Origin: DAOVFN01 sp964484305
GTDB taxonomy: Archaea; Aenigmatarchaeota; Aenigmatarchaeia; QMZP01
Length of the DNA stretch: 64,000 bases
Assembly (NCBI GenBank): GCA_964484305.1
Contig: CAZAEI010000003.1
Coordinates: 1-64,000 of the forward strand
Direction of reading: 5' to 3'
The notes under the pieces were generated by a model. It ran no database searches, was not told the DNA's origin, and saw nothing but the letters and a program-made list of their open reading frames with translations. Shown here in pieces: positions 1-6,857 of this stretch (its first letter is position 1; the number at the start of each line of letters is the position of its first letter). The translations under genes and the position numbers were made by a program.

Positions 1-53
1 TTTGATTTTTCCAGTCTTGAATCTGATTCTCGTGACAGCACTTACTAAAAATG

Positions 54-62
54 TTTATATAC
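54..62 (+). promoter_or_regulatory. TATA box of the pilin gene
   Basis: TTTATATAC lies about 27 nt upstream of the first ATG at 85, the archaeal TATA-to-start distance, so the transcript is probably leaderless or nearly so. Confidence 0.6.
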
Positions 63-84
63 ACCCTCCTACAATAATTAAAGG

Positions 85-597
85 ATGTCCATGAAAGCAC
101 AATCTGCAATGGAATACCTGATGACCTACGGATGGGCAATCCTGATCGTCATAATAGTGGCGGCAGCACTCTATGCACTGGGAATCTTCAACCCGGCAAC
201 CTACACAGGAAGGATCCCGACCGGGTTCACAACCCTGGGCGCTCCAGATGACTGGGATGTTGACAGCACCAACGGAGACGTCAGTATATTACTTAACAAC
301 CGCCTGGCTAGCCAGATTGAAATCTACTCGATAACGGTCTCCACCACGACTGGTACACCTGACACCTGGAACACATTCAACTGTACCGGTGCTGCAGCAG
401 GAACGAACTATGACTACATGACAATCGCTCCGGGTGGAAACATTGACCCATCGACTACCTGCACAAATCTAGTCTATGACCTTGCGGTAGGTGCACAGAC
501 AGCAGGAACAACCTATTCCGTAGATGTCGAAATACTCTACAATTCAGGTGGTTTCAACCACACAGAGTCCGGCAAGATCACAGGCACTGTATCTTAG
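85..597 (+). CDS. Type IV pilin-like protein with class III signal peptide
   Basis: The protein begins with a short basic leader, the motif QSAMEYL, and about 20 hydrophobic residues. This is the class III signal peptide of archaeal pilins and archaellins, in which a prepilin peptidase cuts just before the Gln and the helix packs into the filament core. The rest (residues ~35-170) is Thr/Asn/Gly-rich and beta-like, as expected for an exposed filament head, with two cysteines that could pair. ATG 85 fits leaderless initiation; ATG 91 is the alternative and gives a shorter leader. No pilus assembly genes are adjacent. Confidence 0.85.
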   Translation: MSMKAQSAMEYLMTYGWAILIVIIVAAALYALGIFNPATYTGRIPTGFTTLGAPDDWDVDSTNGDVSILLNNRLASQIEIYSITVSTTTGTPDTWNTFNCTGAAAGTNYDYMTIAPGGNIDPSTTCTNLVYDLAVGAQTAGTTYSVDVEILYNSGGFNHTESGKITGTVS

Positions 598-689
598 GCC
601 AGCGATCCTTGAAGGATAACACACCGCCCCTTTTCTTTATTTTTATCATTATTTCTTGTTTTATTAACCAGCCACCGCAATACATTTAT

Positions 690-1031
690 ATGTACAAGCA
701 GGTAATAGCGGTCAGGAATGACCTCAAGATGTCGAGGGGCAAGCTGGCTGTTCAGGTTGCCCATGCCTCCCTCGAGGCCTACAAACACTCGGACGGCAGG
801 GTCCGCCAGGAATGGGAGTCCGGGGGGGCCAAGAAGGTCGTGGTCAGGGTGGATGGCCTCAGGGAGCTCCAGGAGCTCCACAGGAAGGCCCGCACCCTGA
901 AGCTGCCCTGTGCCCTGATAAGGGATGCAGGCAGGACAGAGCTTGAGCCAGGGACTGTCACGGCCCTGGGGATAGGCCCTGTCAGGGAGGGTGAGGCCGA
1001 CAGGCTCACAGGAAACCTCAAGATGCTATAG
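690..1031 (+). CDS. pth2: Peptidyl-tRNA hydrolase, Pth2 family
   Basis: Releases the peptide from peptidyl-tRNA dropped by the ribosome. The protein opens with MYKQVIAVRNDLKMSRGK and continues with AVQVAHAS, the conserved Pth2 core that includes the catalytic lysine and histidine; ALIRDAGRTE and ALGIGP follow. At 113 residues it has the normal family length. A longer reading frame begins at 609, but residues before 690 are hydrophobic with no family match, and TATA-like sequence lies there, so I use ATG 690. Prefoldin alpha follows after 17 nt, probably in the same transcript. Confidence 0.92.
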   Translation: MYKQVIAVRNDLKMSRGKLAVQVAHASLEAYKHSDGRVRQEWESGGAKKVVVRVDGLRELQELHRKARTLKLPCALIRDAGRTELEPGTVTALGIGPVREGEADRLTGNLKML

Positions 1032-1048
1032 CAGGCTTTAGGGGGAGA

Positions 1049-1513
1049 ATGTTCATGACCAAGGAAGTCATTGTATCAACCGGTGGGAAGGAAGCCCCTA
1101 CCCAGCAGAAGCTCCAGGAGAAGCTCCAGCTCTTCCAGCTCATGGAGAAGCATCTGGATGCCCTGAGGCAGCAGGGGGCCATGGCAGAGGCAAGGGTGAT
1201 GGAGCTTGAGGCCACAGGGGCTGCCCTCATGGACATAGAGACGCTCAAGGAGGGCAATGAGACCCTTATTCCCCTGGGAAGCGGCCTCTATACAAAGGCC
1301 AGAATCACCTCCAAGGAGATACTCACCGAGCTCGGGGCCAGCGTCATGCTTGAAAAGAACATAAAGGAGGCCACTGCCTTCCTGGACGAGAGAAAGAGGG
1401 AACTCGAGAAGGCTGCCGCACAGATTGAGGAGCAGGCCGGTGAGGTCATGGAGAGGCTGAACGAGCTCGGCCCGGAACTCCAGAAGATGGCGACAGAGCT
1501 TAAAAAGGACTAA
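1049..1513 (+). CDS. pfdA: Prefoldin subunit alpha
   Basis: Subunit of the hexameric prefoldin (alpha2 beta4) that hands unfolded proteins to the chaperonin. The two coiled-coil arms (residues ~15-55 and ~100-150, rich in Glu/Lys/Gln) flank a central beta-hairpin region containing the conserved segment ETLIPLGSGLYTKARI. Length 154 is typical. AGGGGGAGA precedes ATG 1049; ATG 1055 is also possible and better spaced. The beta subunit lies separately at 17581. Confidence 0.92.
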   Translation: MFMTKEVIVSTGGKEAPTQQKLQEKLQLFQLMEKHLDALRQQGAMAEARVMELEATGAALMDIETLKEGNETLIPLGSGLYTKARITSKEILTELGASVMLEKNIKEATAFLDERKRELEKAAAQIEEQAGEVMERLNELGPELQKMATELKKD

Positions 1514-1551
1514 TCAGCTTACAGACGCTTCTGCGAGTCACAAGCTGATTA
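1511..1551 (+). terminator. Long hairpin after pfdA
   Basis: Overlapping the pfdA stop, AATCAGCTT pairs with AAGCTGATT, with a weaker GACGC/GCGAGTC pairing inside. No T-run follows, so it may be an RNA end or processing structure rather than a simple terminator. Similar AATCAG-edged hairpins follow UPF0147, psmB and ftsZ. Confidence 0.5.
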
Positions 1552-1616
1552 GCAACATGCAAATTCTACCTATTTTCAGGGCATTTTGGTATAAACAGCA
1601 CAAGTCAAGCTACAGA

Positions 1617-1925
1617 AACCTTTATATACCTTATTTTCACTATTTATAAGTGACATTATATGCCATAGATTCATGAAATACCCCTCTAAACAATCAATGA
1701 GGACACAGAACCGGCGTTAACATATCACTACAGGAGGCGGCCCTCGCCTTTCCGTCTCTCATCATGCTATCAAAATAAACAAGTCAAACCAATTTCCCTT
1801 GCGGGAATTCAGTGCATGGGCTTGAGCTTTAAGAGCAAGTTCATGCAAAGGACAAGTGTCCCCAAAGGAGCCGTTCCCAGAAACCGCATCATGCGGGCCA
1901 TTGAGGGAAACGGATTTCGGTTAGA
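1617..1925 (+). ncRNA. Gene-free stretch with candidate structured RNA
   Basis: The 528-nt gap between pfdA and the next gene holds TATA-like TTTATATACC (~1620) and ATTTATAAG (~1643), then three separate inverted repeats: GCATG/CATGC with inner CTTG/CAAG (~1813-1847), GGAC-AAGT-GTCC (~1851-1862), and CCGTTCCC paired with GGGAAACGG enclosing CCGCAT-C-ATGCGG (~1881-1921). A reading frame on the minus strand here has no coding character. I do not recognise an RNA family; it could also be a long leader of the secreted-protein gene, which has its own TATA at ~1931. Confidence 0.3.
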
Positions 1926-2041
1926 CTTGAGAATATATAAGGCCTGATTTTTGAGGATTTCTGTTATCTTGGGAGTTCTCTGGCAGATTTTAACAAACTT
2001 AAATCTTTGAGTCGGCATAAGCCGGGAAAGGAGTATGTAGA

Positions 2042-2815
2042 ATGAAAAGAATAACCGTAATCGTTGGCCTGTTGGGCCTGTTGGTAGTGTTTATAGCGAC
2101 TGCCGCTTCAGCGGGAAGCATATCCTTTTACACATTCAACAATGCCTTTAAGTCTGTAAAGATTTACACAGACGGGCATGAATATTGTGGGAAATTCATA
2201 AGATGTGGTTATGATCCCCAGTTTGCCCGCCTAAAGGAGCAGAATATAAAATTTCCCCATACCGATGGCAGGAACGCCACGGTCTTTATCGAATTCAGGG
2301 GCAATGACGGGGAGAAGGAGGTTGATCGGCTAGCCGCATTCAAGCTGGCTGACTACTCCTACCAGGACCACCCCTTCTGCCTGGCCATTACAGACAATGT
2401 AATAATGACGTCAAACTTTGGCCCGGTGGAAGAGGGCCTGCGAAGGATAAGCCGCTGGGAGTACCCAGAAGATTGCCTTATCCGGAATTCATACCTCCCG
2501 GCTAGGATTGATTACAACCGCAAGAGGATCCGTGTTGGGGAGTGGGTCTGGATTAATGCCTTCCCGGTGGGAGATGGTGTCTATTCCAAGCTCTGGCTTG
2601 ACAAGAATGGCTACATCTTCCCACACAGGTTTAATGGAAAATGTGGCTGGAGGGAAAGGCTTAGGCTTGCCCTTGTTGTGGAAGAAAATCCAGCTCAGAA
2701 GCATGATGGTCACCCTAGTTTAAAAATAAGGTCTTACTGTAAGGACGGTTACAGCTACGATCTCTGGGCCTATGAGGTAATCCCAGAACAGGGCGTCGCA
2801 CTTATTAACTGGTAA
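2042..2815 (+). CDS. Secreted protein of unknown function
   Basis: Residues 1-25 form a Sec-type signal peptide (Lys-Arg start, hydrophobic core, AASAGS end). The mature ~230 residues contain several cysteines (including CGKFIRCG and KCGW), which suggests disulfide-stabilised extracellular folding, and many aromatic residues. No transmembrane segment follows the signal. AAGGAGT about 10 nt upstream is the ribosome binding site and a TATA-like element lies at ~1931. It is monocistronic with a strong terminator behind it. I do not recognise the family. Confidence 0.7.
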   Translation: MKRITVIVGLLGLLVVFIATAASAGSISFYTFNNAFKSVKIYTDGHEYCGKFIRCGYDPQFARLKEQNIKFPHTDGRNATVFIEFRGNDGEKEVDRLAAFKLADYSYQDHPFCLAITDNVIMTSNFGPVEEGLRRISRWEYPEDCLIRNSYLPARIDYNRKRIRVGEWVWINAFPVGDGVYSKLWLDKNGYIFPHRFNGKCGWRERLRLALVVEENPAQKHDGHPSLKIRSYCKDGYSYDLWAYEVIPEQGVALINW

Positions 2816-2834
2816 CTTAGTTTGGCTGCATAGA

Positions 2835-2875
2835 AGGAGGTCTGTTATTTTTTGGTAACACCCCTCCTTTTTTGT
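2835..2875 (+). terminator. Hairpin terminator with T-run after the secreted-protein gene
   Basis: AAGGAGG pairs with CCTCCTT and, inside a small internal loop, TGTTA pairs with TAACA; TTTTTTG follows directly. This is the most conventional terminator-like structure in the window. Confidence 0.7.
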
Positions 2876-3128
2876 ATTGTCAACTTAACGGTGTCTACTC
2901 ACCCGGTACCTACTCACCTATATCATGTAAATTTTCGGAAAACAGTATATATAGACATCGTTTTCAGAACCTTCCTGAAATTGTACCTTCAAAAGATGTT
3001 GATACAAAACCAGATACAGGAGGCAATAGAATTTTAAATCGACGTGACGTGGGTGAGTAGTTACTGATAATTCAGGATAGTGTAATAAACATGGCGGCCA
3101 TTGATACCGATTTACACAAAATGTACAA

Positions 3129-3605
3129 ATATAAATGGCCCCTGCGGGATTGAGGGTCGAGAAGTCCTTATTCATCCCCTTTGAGGAAATTTTAGAGGGG
3201 ATGCACTTAGAGGATAACGCTCCTAGGGCTTGAGCCTCTGAGCCTCGGCCAATCCACCCCCTCGGGCCTTGGGGCAGCAGGCCATGTCCCGCAGGAACCC
3301 GGTCCCCAGGTCAGATGCACCGCCTCATGACAAAAGCAGGAACCTGGTTACCTGAGGATAGTTGTTATCTAGCACCATCAGTCCCAGTGGCATATTCGTG
3401 AAATAGCCGCATACATGTATTCTGGGACTGCAGGCACTTTGAGTCGGGCGAGAGAATACGGGTCATCCACACAGAAAGGAATCATCCCCAATCAAGCACA
3501 TGTAGTCTTCATGGCGATTGGGAATGACACGAGATAGCCACAGCCTACCCTGTGCCCATGTCCAGAATTCAGGTTGGAATCGAGCCAGGTGTCCATAACT
3601 ATCTG
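3129..3605 (+). ncRNA. Candidate structured ncRNA, unidentified
   Basis: There is no credible gene from 2816 to 3811. A TATA-like element (AAATATAAATGG, ~3125-3136) is followed by a run of separate inverted repeats: CATCCCCT 3173-3180 with AGGGGATG 3196-3203; GAGGGG (~3196) can alternatively pair with CCCCTC (~3260); CCTTGGGG with CCCCAGG; CCAGGT with ACCTGG; AGTCCCAG 3380-3387 with CTGGGACT 3422-3429; ATCCCCAATC 3484-3493 with GATTGGGAAT 3516-3525. I looked for SRP RNA, RNase P RNA and 5S signatures and did not find them. The density of helices supports a ~450-nt structured RNA. Confidence 0.35.
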
Positions 3606-3674
3606 TAGATAATTAACCTGAAAGTTTATAAAATTACCCGTTCGTTAATCGTGAATGTTTAGAAGGGGGTTGCA

Positions 3675-3811
3675 TGTTTTTCGTACACGTCTGCAACCGC
3701 AGGTTGTCTTGCAGCCTGCTGCAATAGTTATGCTGCATCTCTCGTGCTAAAGCACAAGACTGCCTGCATCAGCAGTGTATTGGAAGAAGCGACAGCTCTC
3801 GTAAGAAGGTG
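3675..3811 (-). repeat. Stop-proximal hairpin element, copy E, after rps10
   Basis: Starts immediately after the uS10 stop codon (stop then CACCTTCTTACGAGAG on the minus strand). It shares ATGTTTTTC-GTACACG and a 41-nt block (34/41 identical, the seven differences all transitions) with the element at 50340-50558. Outer arms ACACG/GGTGT can pair. Confidence 0.6.
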
Positions 3812-4156
3812 TTACTTGTGCTCGTACTTTTCCTTGAGCTCGATGTCTATCTTGATGCTCTCGGGGATTGGTATCCGCACGACCTGCCTCAGTGCCCTCT
3901 CATTGGAGCCTATGTCCACGATTCTCCTGTGTATCCTCATCTCCCACCGGTCCCATGTGGCGTTGCCGTGGCCAGTGCCGTCCCCGCAGGGTGTCTTCAG
4001 GGTCTGAACCCTTATCTTCTTGGTTGGGAGGGGTATCGGCCCCCTGACCGAGACCCCGTACTTCTTGGCTATCTCGAGTATCTGGTCTATGACCGCCTTG
4101 AGTTCCTCCTGGCTTCTCCCTGCGAGTTTGATCCTGGCAAATTCCATTTCATTCAC
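3812..4156 (-). CDS. rps10: Ribosomal protein uS10
   Basis: Component of the small-subunit head. The 114-residue protein shows the uS10 fold: ARIKLAGR start, GVSVRGPIPLPTK loop that inserts into the head, and the THGN-type motif as GHGNATWDRWEMRIH. It is last in the minus-strand operon eL18-uL13-uS9-uS10, 14 nt behind uS9. In many archaea rpoN and rpoK follow uS9 and uS10 sits beside aEF1A, so this order is rearranged. A dispersed hairpin element begins directly at its stop. Confidence 0.95.
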   Translation of the reverse strand: MNEMEFARIKLAGRSQEELKAVIDQILEIAKKYGVSVRGPIPLPTKKIRVQTLKTPCGDGTGHGNATWDRWEMRIHRRIVDIGSNERALRQVVRIPIPESIKIDIELKEKYEHK

Positions 4157-4170
4157 CTTAACATTTCAGT

Positions 4171-4608
4171 CTACCTCTTGGACCTCTGCTTGTATCTCCT
4201 CGGGCCCTGCGAGGACCTGGGCGGCTTGTGGGGCTCTGTCCTCCTGGGGTCAAAGACCAGGAGGTTCCTGTCATATGCCATGTACCTCTGCTTCAGGTCC
4301 CCTCCAAGCAGCTCGACCAGGCCCCTGGCAATGGCCTGCCTGGCGGCGTCCACCTGGCCTGTGGTCCCCCCGCCCCTTACAGTCACCTTTACATCAAATC
4401 CCTTCCAGGACTCTCCTGCAATCAGAAGCGGCTCCTGAAGCCTCAACCTCATGAGCTCATTCTCTGCAATCTCAGGGGGGAGGGAGTTTATCCTTATCAT
4501 ACCCTTTCCCGGCATGAAGCGCGCACGCGCAATCGCCCTCTTCCTCTTGCCGACTGTAAGCAGAATCCTGGGCTTCTCTTCAGGCTTTCCCTTGGTCTTT
4601 GCAGTCAT
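4171..4608 (-). CDS. rps9: Ribosomal protein uS9
   Basis: Small-subunit protein whose C-terminal tail reaches the P-site tRNA. VGKRKRAIARARF near the start and the basic tail ending in RRYKQRSKR are diagnostic; GGGTTGQVDAARQAIAR is the conserved core. The 145 residues include a short N-terminal Lys/Glu-rich extension. Four nucleotides separate it from uL13 upstream, so translation is probably coupled. Confidence 0.95.
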   Translation of the reverse strand: MTAKTKGKPEEKPRILLTVGKRKRAIARARFMPGKGMIRINSLPPEIAENELMRLRLQEPLLIAGESWKGFDVKVTVRGGGTTGQVDAARQAIARGLVELLGGDLKQRYMAYDRNLLVFDPRRTEPHKPPRSSQGPRRYKQRSKR

Positions 4609-4612
4609 TCAG

Positions 4613-5032
4613 TCACCATGTCTTCTTGGTCCCCACCCTCTCGGCAATCTTGCCGAGCTCTGTGTACTTGCCCTTCAGCTCGTTCCGGGCTGCCTCGGGT
4701 CTTGTGAACCCCCTTCCCTGGAGCTCATCAGGTACCGAGAGGAAGACCCTGAGCCTCTTGAGGGCCTCGCTGCCCCTGGGCTTCTTGGGAAGCATGCCCC
4801 TTATGAACCTCTTGAGGACCTCGTCAGGCCTCCTCGGGTAGAAGGGTCCGTGGTAGGGGTCCCCCCTTTCCACCTTCTCCCTCATGTTCCTGACCGTGTA
4901 CCTGGGGTTTCCTGATACCACAGCCTTCTCGGCATTGACAATATATACATGCCTGCCCTTTAAAAGCTCCTTGGCCGCCACCGAGGCGAGCCTCCCTGCA
5001 ACGCAGTCCTCTGCGTCTATAAACATGTCCAT
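4613..5032 (-). CDS. rpl13: Ribosomal protein uL13
   Basis: Large-subunit protein. Residues ~4-20 (DAEDCVAGRLASVAAKELL) and the segment VSGNPRYTVRN plus PRRPDEVLKRFIRGMLP are the uL13 signature. Archaeal length (139). Start ATG 5032 is 13 nt downstream of the eL18 stop and preceded by GGTG. Second gene of the four-gene ribosomal operon. Confidence 0.95.
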   Translation of the reverse strand: MDMFIDAEDCVAGRLASVAAKELLKGRHVYIVNAEKAVVSGNPRYTVRNMREKVERGDPYHGPFYPRRPDEVLKRFIRGMLPKKPRGSEALKRLRVFLSVPDELQGRGFTRPEAARNELKGKYTELGKIAERVGTKKTW

Positions 5033-5045
5033 GTAAACACCTTCG

Positions 5046-5405
5046 CTATCCCAGTATCCTTACCCTCTCTCCCCTGGGGTGCTTCTCCACGAGCTCGCTT
5101 ATCGTGAGGCAGGCCCCGCCGGCCTTCTTTATCTTCTTCTCGGCATCCTCAGAGAACTTCATGGCAGCCACTGTAACAGGTTTTGTCACATCCCCCGAAC
5201 CCAGGACAACCCCCGGAACCACAGCCACCTGGCCCTTCTCCAGGTTCCTCTCAAGCAGGTAGAGATTGACCTCGTGCCTTCTCCTGCCGGGCCTGTTCAG
5301 GAGCCCTGCCACGGCCTTCCATATCGGGGCCTTGTTCTCAAGGCTGGCCAGGTTCAGCCTCTCTATGGTCTCCCTGAGCACAGGGTTCTTGTCACGCACC
5401 TTCAT
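5046..5405 (-). CDS. rpl18e: Ribosomal protein eL18
   Basis: Archaeal/eukaryotic large-subunit protein. NRPGRRRHEVNLYLLER and VVPGVVLGSGDVTKPVTVAA are characteristic; the 119-residue length is normal. It leads the operon. GGTGAT immediately upstream of ATG 5405 is the ribosome binding site. A ~70-nt leader with a perfect 7-bp hairpin and a 14-bp palindrome at the predicted start of transcription precedes it (separate entries). Confidence 0.95.
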   Translation of the reverse strand: MKVRDKNPVLRETIERLNLASLENKAPIWKAVAGLLNRPGRRRHEVNLYLLERNLEKGQVAVVPGVVLGSGDVTKPVTVAAMKFSEDAEKKIKKAGGACLTISELVEKHPRGERVRILG

Positions 5406-5427
5406 TTAATCACCTTGATTGCAAAAG

Positions 5428-5444
5428 ACGGCCAGCGGCCGTCA
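5428..5444 (-). promoter_or_regulatory. Leader hairpin of the eL18 operon
   Basis: GACGGCC-AGC-GGCCGTC is a perfect 7-bp stem with a 3-nt loop, ~23 nt upstream of the eL18 start codon. It is a candidate site for feedback control by a ribosomal protein; this is inference. Confidence 0.4.
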
Positions 5445-5460
5445 AACGGCTTTAACCATT

Positions 5461-5474
5461 ATTGGTTAACCAAT
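5461..5474 (-). promoter_or_regulatory. 14-bp perfect palindrome at the eL18 operon start
   Basis: ATTGGTTAACCAAT is a perfect palindrome. It lies ~25-46 nt downstream of the minus-strand TATA box, that is on the predicted transcription start, where an archaeal repressor would block initiation. Confidence 0.4.
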
Positions 5475-5498
5475 TACTATACAATCTACATAACTGTG

Positions 5499-5507
5499 TA
5501 TTTAAAT
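5499..5507 (-). promoter_or_regulatory. TATA box of the eL18-uL13-uS9-uS10 operon
   Basis: ATTTAAATA on the minus strand, predicting transcription from about 5476. Confidence 0.5.
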
Positions 5508-5533
5508 GTTTACAGGGATGCCATGAAAAGATA

Positions 5534-5806
5534 TGAGGGGGGCCGGAATTCAGCCGCTTTACCGGGAGTAGACCGGTAGAGGGCACGACTTGCGGACTTG
5601 CGTCCGAAGCCCTCTGCGGTTTCGAACCGACGAAGGCATCTCACCCAATCCTCCCTCTCGGGAGGCAGGCACTGAGCCACAGGATTTCTCATTATGCATC
5701 CGCACTCGATACTCAAGCCGGTTCTTTCCTTCCCGACCCGCCGTATAAGGGAAGGTCGGGCAAGATAGCTTGAGTCCTGCCCCTTTGACCACTCGGGAAC
5801 CCCCTC
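5534..5806 (-). tRNA. tRNA-Leu(CAA) with three introns
   Basis: The exons assemble into an 84-nt type II tRNA: acceptor GAGGGGG/CCCCCTC, discriminator A, anticodon arm CAGGA-CTCAAGA-TCCTG, variable arm GGC-TCAGT-GCC, T arm GTCGG-TTCGAAT-CCGGC; CCA is not encoded. Intron 1 (5686-5768, 83 nt) sits at 37/38 with central helix CTCA/TGAG and bulges AG^C and AA^A. Intron 2 (5638-5670, 33 nt) interrupts the variable arm with helix CTCA/TGAG and bulges GT^G and AT^G, a canonical bulge-helix-bulge. Intron 3 (5548-5620, 73 nt) is in the T loop at 59/60 with a relaxed motif and a CCGC/GCGG intron stem. Standard tRNA finders may miss it. Confidence 0.88.
5725..5760 (+). repeat. Palindromic repeat copy inside the tRNA-Leu intron
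   Basis: TTTCCTTCCCGACCC followed after a short loop by GGAAGGTCGGG, the same flanks as the element at 8207-8274. Two mutually exclusive stems are possible (CCTTCC/GGAAGG or CCCGACC/GGTCGGG). Confidence 0.55.
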
Positions 5807-5808
5807 AT

Positions 5809-5846
5809 CCCCGCTTACGAGAGTCTGCCGACTTCTGCAAGCGGGG
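5809..5846 (-). promoter_or_regulatory. Hairpin between promoter and tRNA-Leu
   Basis: CCCCGCTT pairs with AAGCGGGG around a 22-nt loop, ending 2 nt before the tRNA. The nearest TATA-like sequence (TTTTTAAGC, 5875-5883) is ~70 nt from the tRNA, so the hairpin would be a transcribed leader. tRNA-Pro has a comparable arrangement. Confidence 0.4.
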
Positions 5847-5908
5847 GAGCAACTAGAAAGATTACCAATTAACGGCTTAAAAACGTTTTGTGCCAAGAAT
5901 CAGAGGCT

Positions 5909-6523
5909 CTAGGTCATTTCCTTGAGCTCGGTCTTTATCTTTTCCATCTGCTCATAGATGCCCTTTACGTACTTATCAACGTCGCCCGGTGCGTCTATGT
6001 CAAAGTCCTCTATGGCGCTGGCCCTTAGGAGTTTGGAGTCAAGGATTGCTATAATCGTATTGAAATCGTCAAGGGCCTTGTTTGCTATCGAGATTCCCGT
6101 GGTCATCTCCTTCTCTATGTCTGACAGTGCATCCATTGCATCCCTCAGGCTGAGCGAATAGGACTTGAGCTTCTGAAGGTTCTTCACTATGTCAGTGTAC
6201 TTGTCTATCTTGATGAATACGGGCGGTGAGCCGTGGATATCCCTGGCCTCCCCCCTTGGCTTGCCCCCTGTTTCAGGCAGCTTCAGGGGCTCAGCCACAC
6301 CCCTGGCCTTTGCCTCAGGGGCAGCCGCGGCTGGCGGCGCGGGCTCTTCCTTTACCTCCGGCTTTCTTGGCGCTGCCGGGGCGGGGAGGTCAATATCAGA
6401 AGACGGGGCAGGTGGAACCGGCATCCCGGGAGGCACTGGCATCGCCCTGTCAGGGGCCGGCGGCATCCCGGCAGGCACCGGGACATCCGGCGCTTTCTTC
6501 CTAATCTTGGGCAAATCAATCAT
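5909..6523 (-). CDS. Proline-rich protein with conserved alpha-helical domain, unknown function
   Basis: Residues 1-~95 are a low-complexity Pro/Ala/Met-rich segment. Residues ~100-204 form a mostly helical domain (starting PPVFIKIDKYTDIVKNLQK) with heptad-like spacing, which suggests a coiled coil. Comparable two-part proteins occur in archaea without assigned function. ATG 6523 is preferred because a TATA box (~6556-6565) sits ~35 nt upstream; a GTG at 6532 is the alternative. No signal peptide, so cytoplasmic. It lies alone between tRNA-Leu and tRNA-Gly. Confidence 0.65.
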   Translation of the reverse strand: MIDLPKIRKKAPDVPVPAGMPPAPDRAMPVPPGMPVPPAPSSDIDLPAPAAPRKPEVKEEPAPPAAAAPEAKARGVAEPLKLPETGGKPRGEARDIHGSPPVFIKIDKYTDIVKNLQKLKSYSLSLRDAMDALSDIEKEMTTGISIANKALDDFNTIIAILDSKLLRASAIEDFDIDAPGDVDKYVKGIYEQMEKIKTELKEMT

Positions 6524-6573
6524 CACAACCACTACAATAATAATTGTTTCCCAACTTATATATGTTTTAATAA

Positions 6574-6725
6574 TGCGCCGACCGGGATTCGAATTCCCGA
6601 GCCAATCTTTAACCGAGTCAAAGAGGCTTCCCGGGTCACAGGCTTGGAAGGCCTATCCCAATCACAGGCAGAAGTCTCAGGATTTCCAAGTGACTGTCTG
6701 GATCCTACCACTAGACTATCGGCGC
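6574..6725 (-). tRNA. tRNA-Gly(TCC) with two noncanonical introns
   Basis: Exons give a 71-nt tRNA: acceptor GCGCCGA/TCGGCGC, discriminator A, anticodon arm CAGGC-CTTCCAA-GCCTG (anticodon TCC), T arm CCGGG-TTCGAAT-CCCGG. Intron 1 (6653-6697, 45 nt) is at 29/30: central helix ATCC/GGAT, bulges AG^A and AG^G, intron stem CAGTCAC/GTGATTG. Intron 2 (6594-6629, 36 nt) is at 53/54: central helix CCCG/CGGG, bulges GG^A and AA^T, intron stem AGCC/GGCT. Both motifs are strict bulge-helix-bulge structures. TATA box at 6750-6758, ~29 nt upstream. CCA is not encoded. Confidence 0.9.
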
Positions 6726-6749
6726 ATTGTTTTGAATATTGAATACACC

Positions 6750-6758
6750 TATTTAAAT
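6750..6758 (-). promoter_or_regulatory. TATA box of tRNA-Gly
   Basis: ATTTAAATA on the minus strand, centred ~29 nt before the mature 5' end. Confidence 0.6.
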
Positions 6759-6814
6759 CTTGCAAAGCCCGGAGGGATATCGTCTTGCAGAAGCCCTTTC
6801 ATGTTTCTTTCGGA

Positions 6815-6857
6815 CGCGTTTCTTGAGGAAGTTGTTAACTCCTGTAAAGAAAGGTGT
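6815..6857 (-). repeat. Stop-proximal hairpin element, copy C, after the first HIT gene
   Basis: On the minus strand the HIT stop codon runs straight into CACCTTTCTTTACAGGAG. TTTCTT/AAGAAA form the outer stem and AGTT/AACT the inner one, leaving the conserved asymmetric loop ACAGGAG/CTTCC. Confidence 0.6.

Noticed and set aside
609..689. Longer N-terminus for Pth2
   Set aside because: The extra 27 residues are hydrophobic, unlike the family, and cover the likely promoter.
1695..1715. ACAGAACCGGCGTTAAC resembles RNase P RNA conserved region V
   Set aside because: No GAGGAAAGUCC-type region lies upstream and only ~190 nt of non-coding DNA is available before it; the match is partial.
1809..2018. 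69-codon minus-strand reading frame
   Set aside because: It overlaps three inverted repeats and shows no coding pattern or ribosome binding site.
3280..3360. CCAGGTCAGATGCACC resembles the SRP RNA helix 8 region
   Set aside because: The invariant GGTCAGGNCCGGAAGGGAGCAGCC-like core is absent on both strands.
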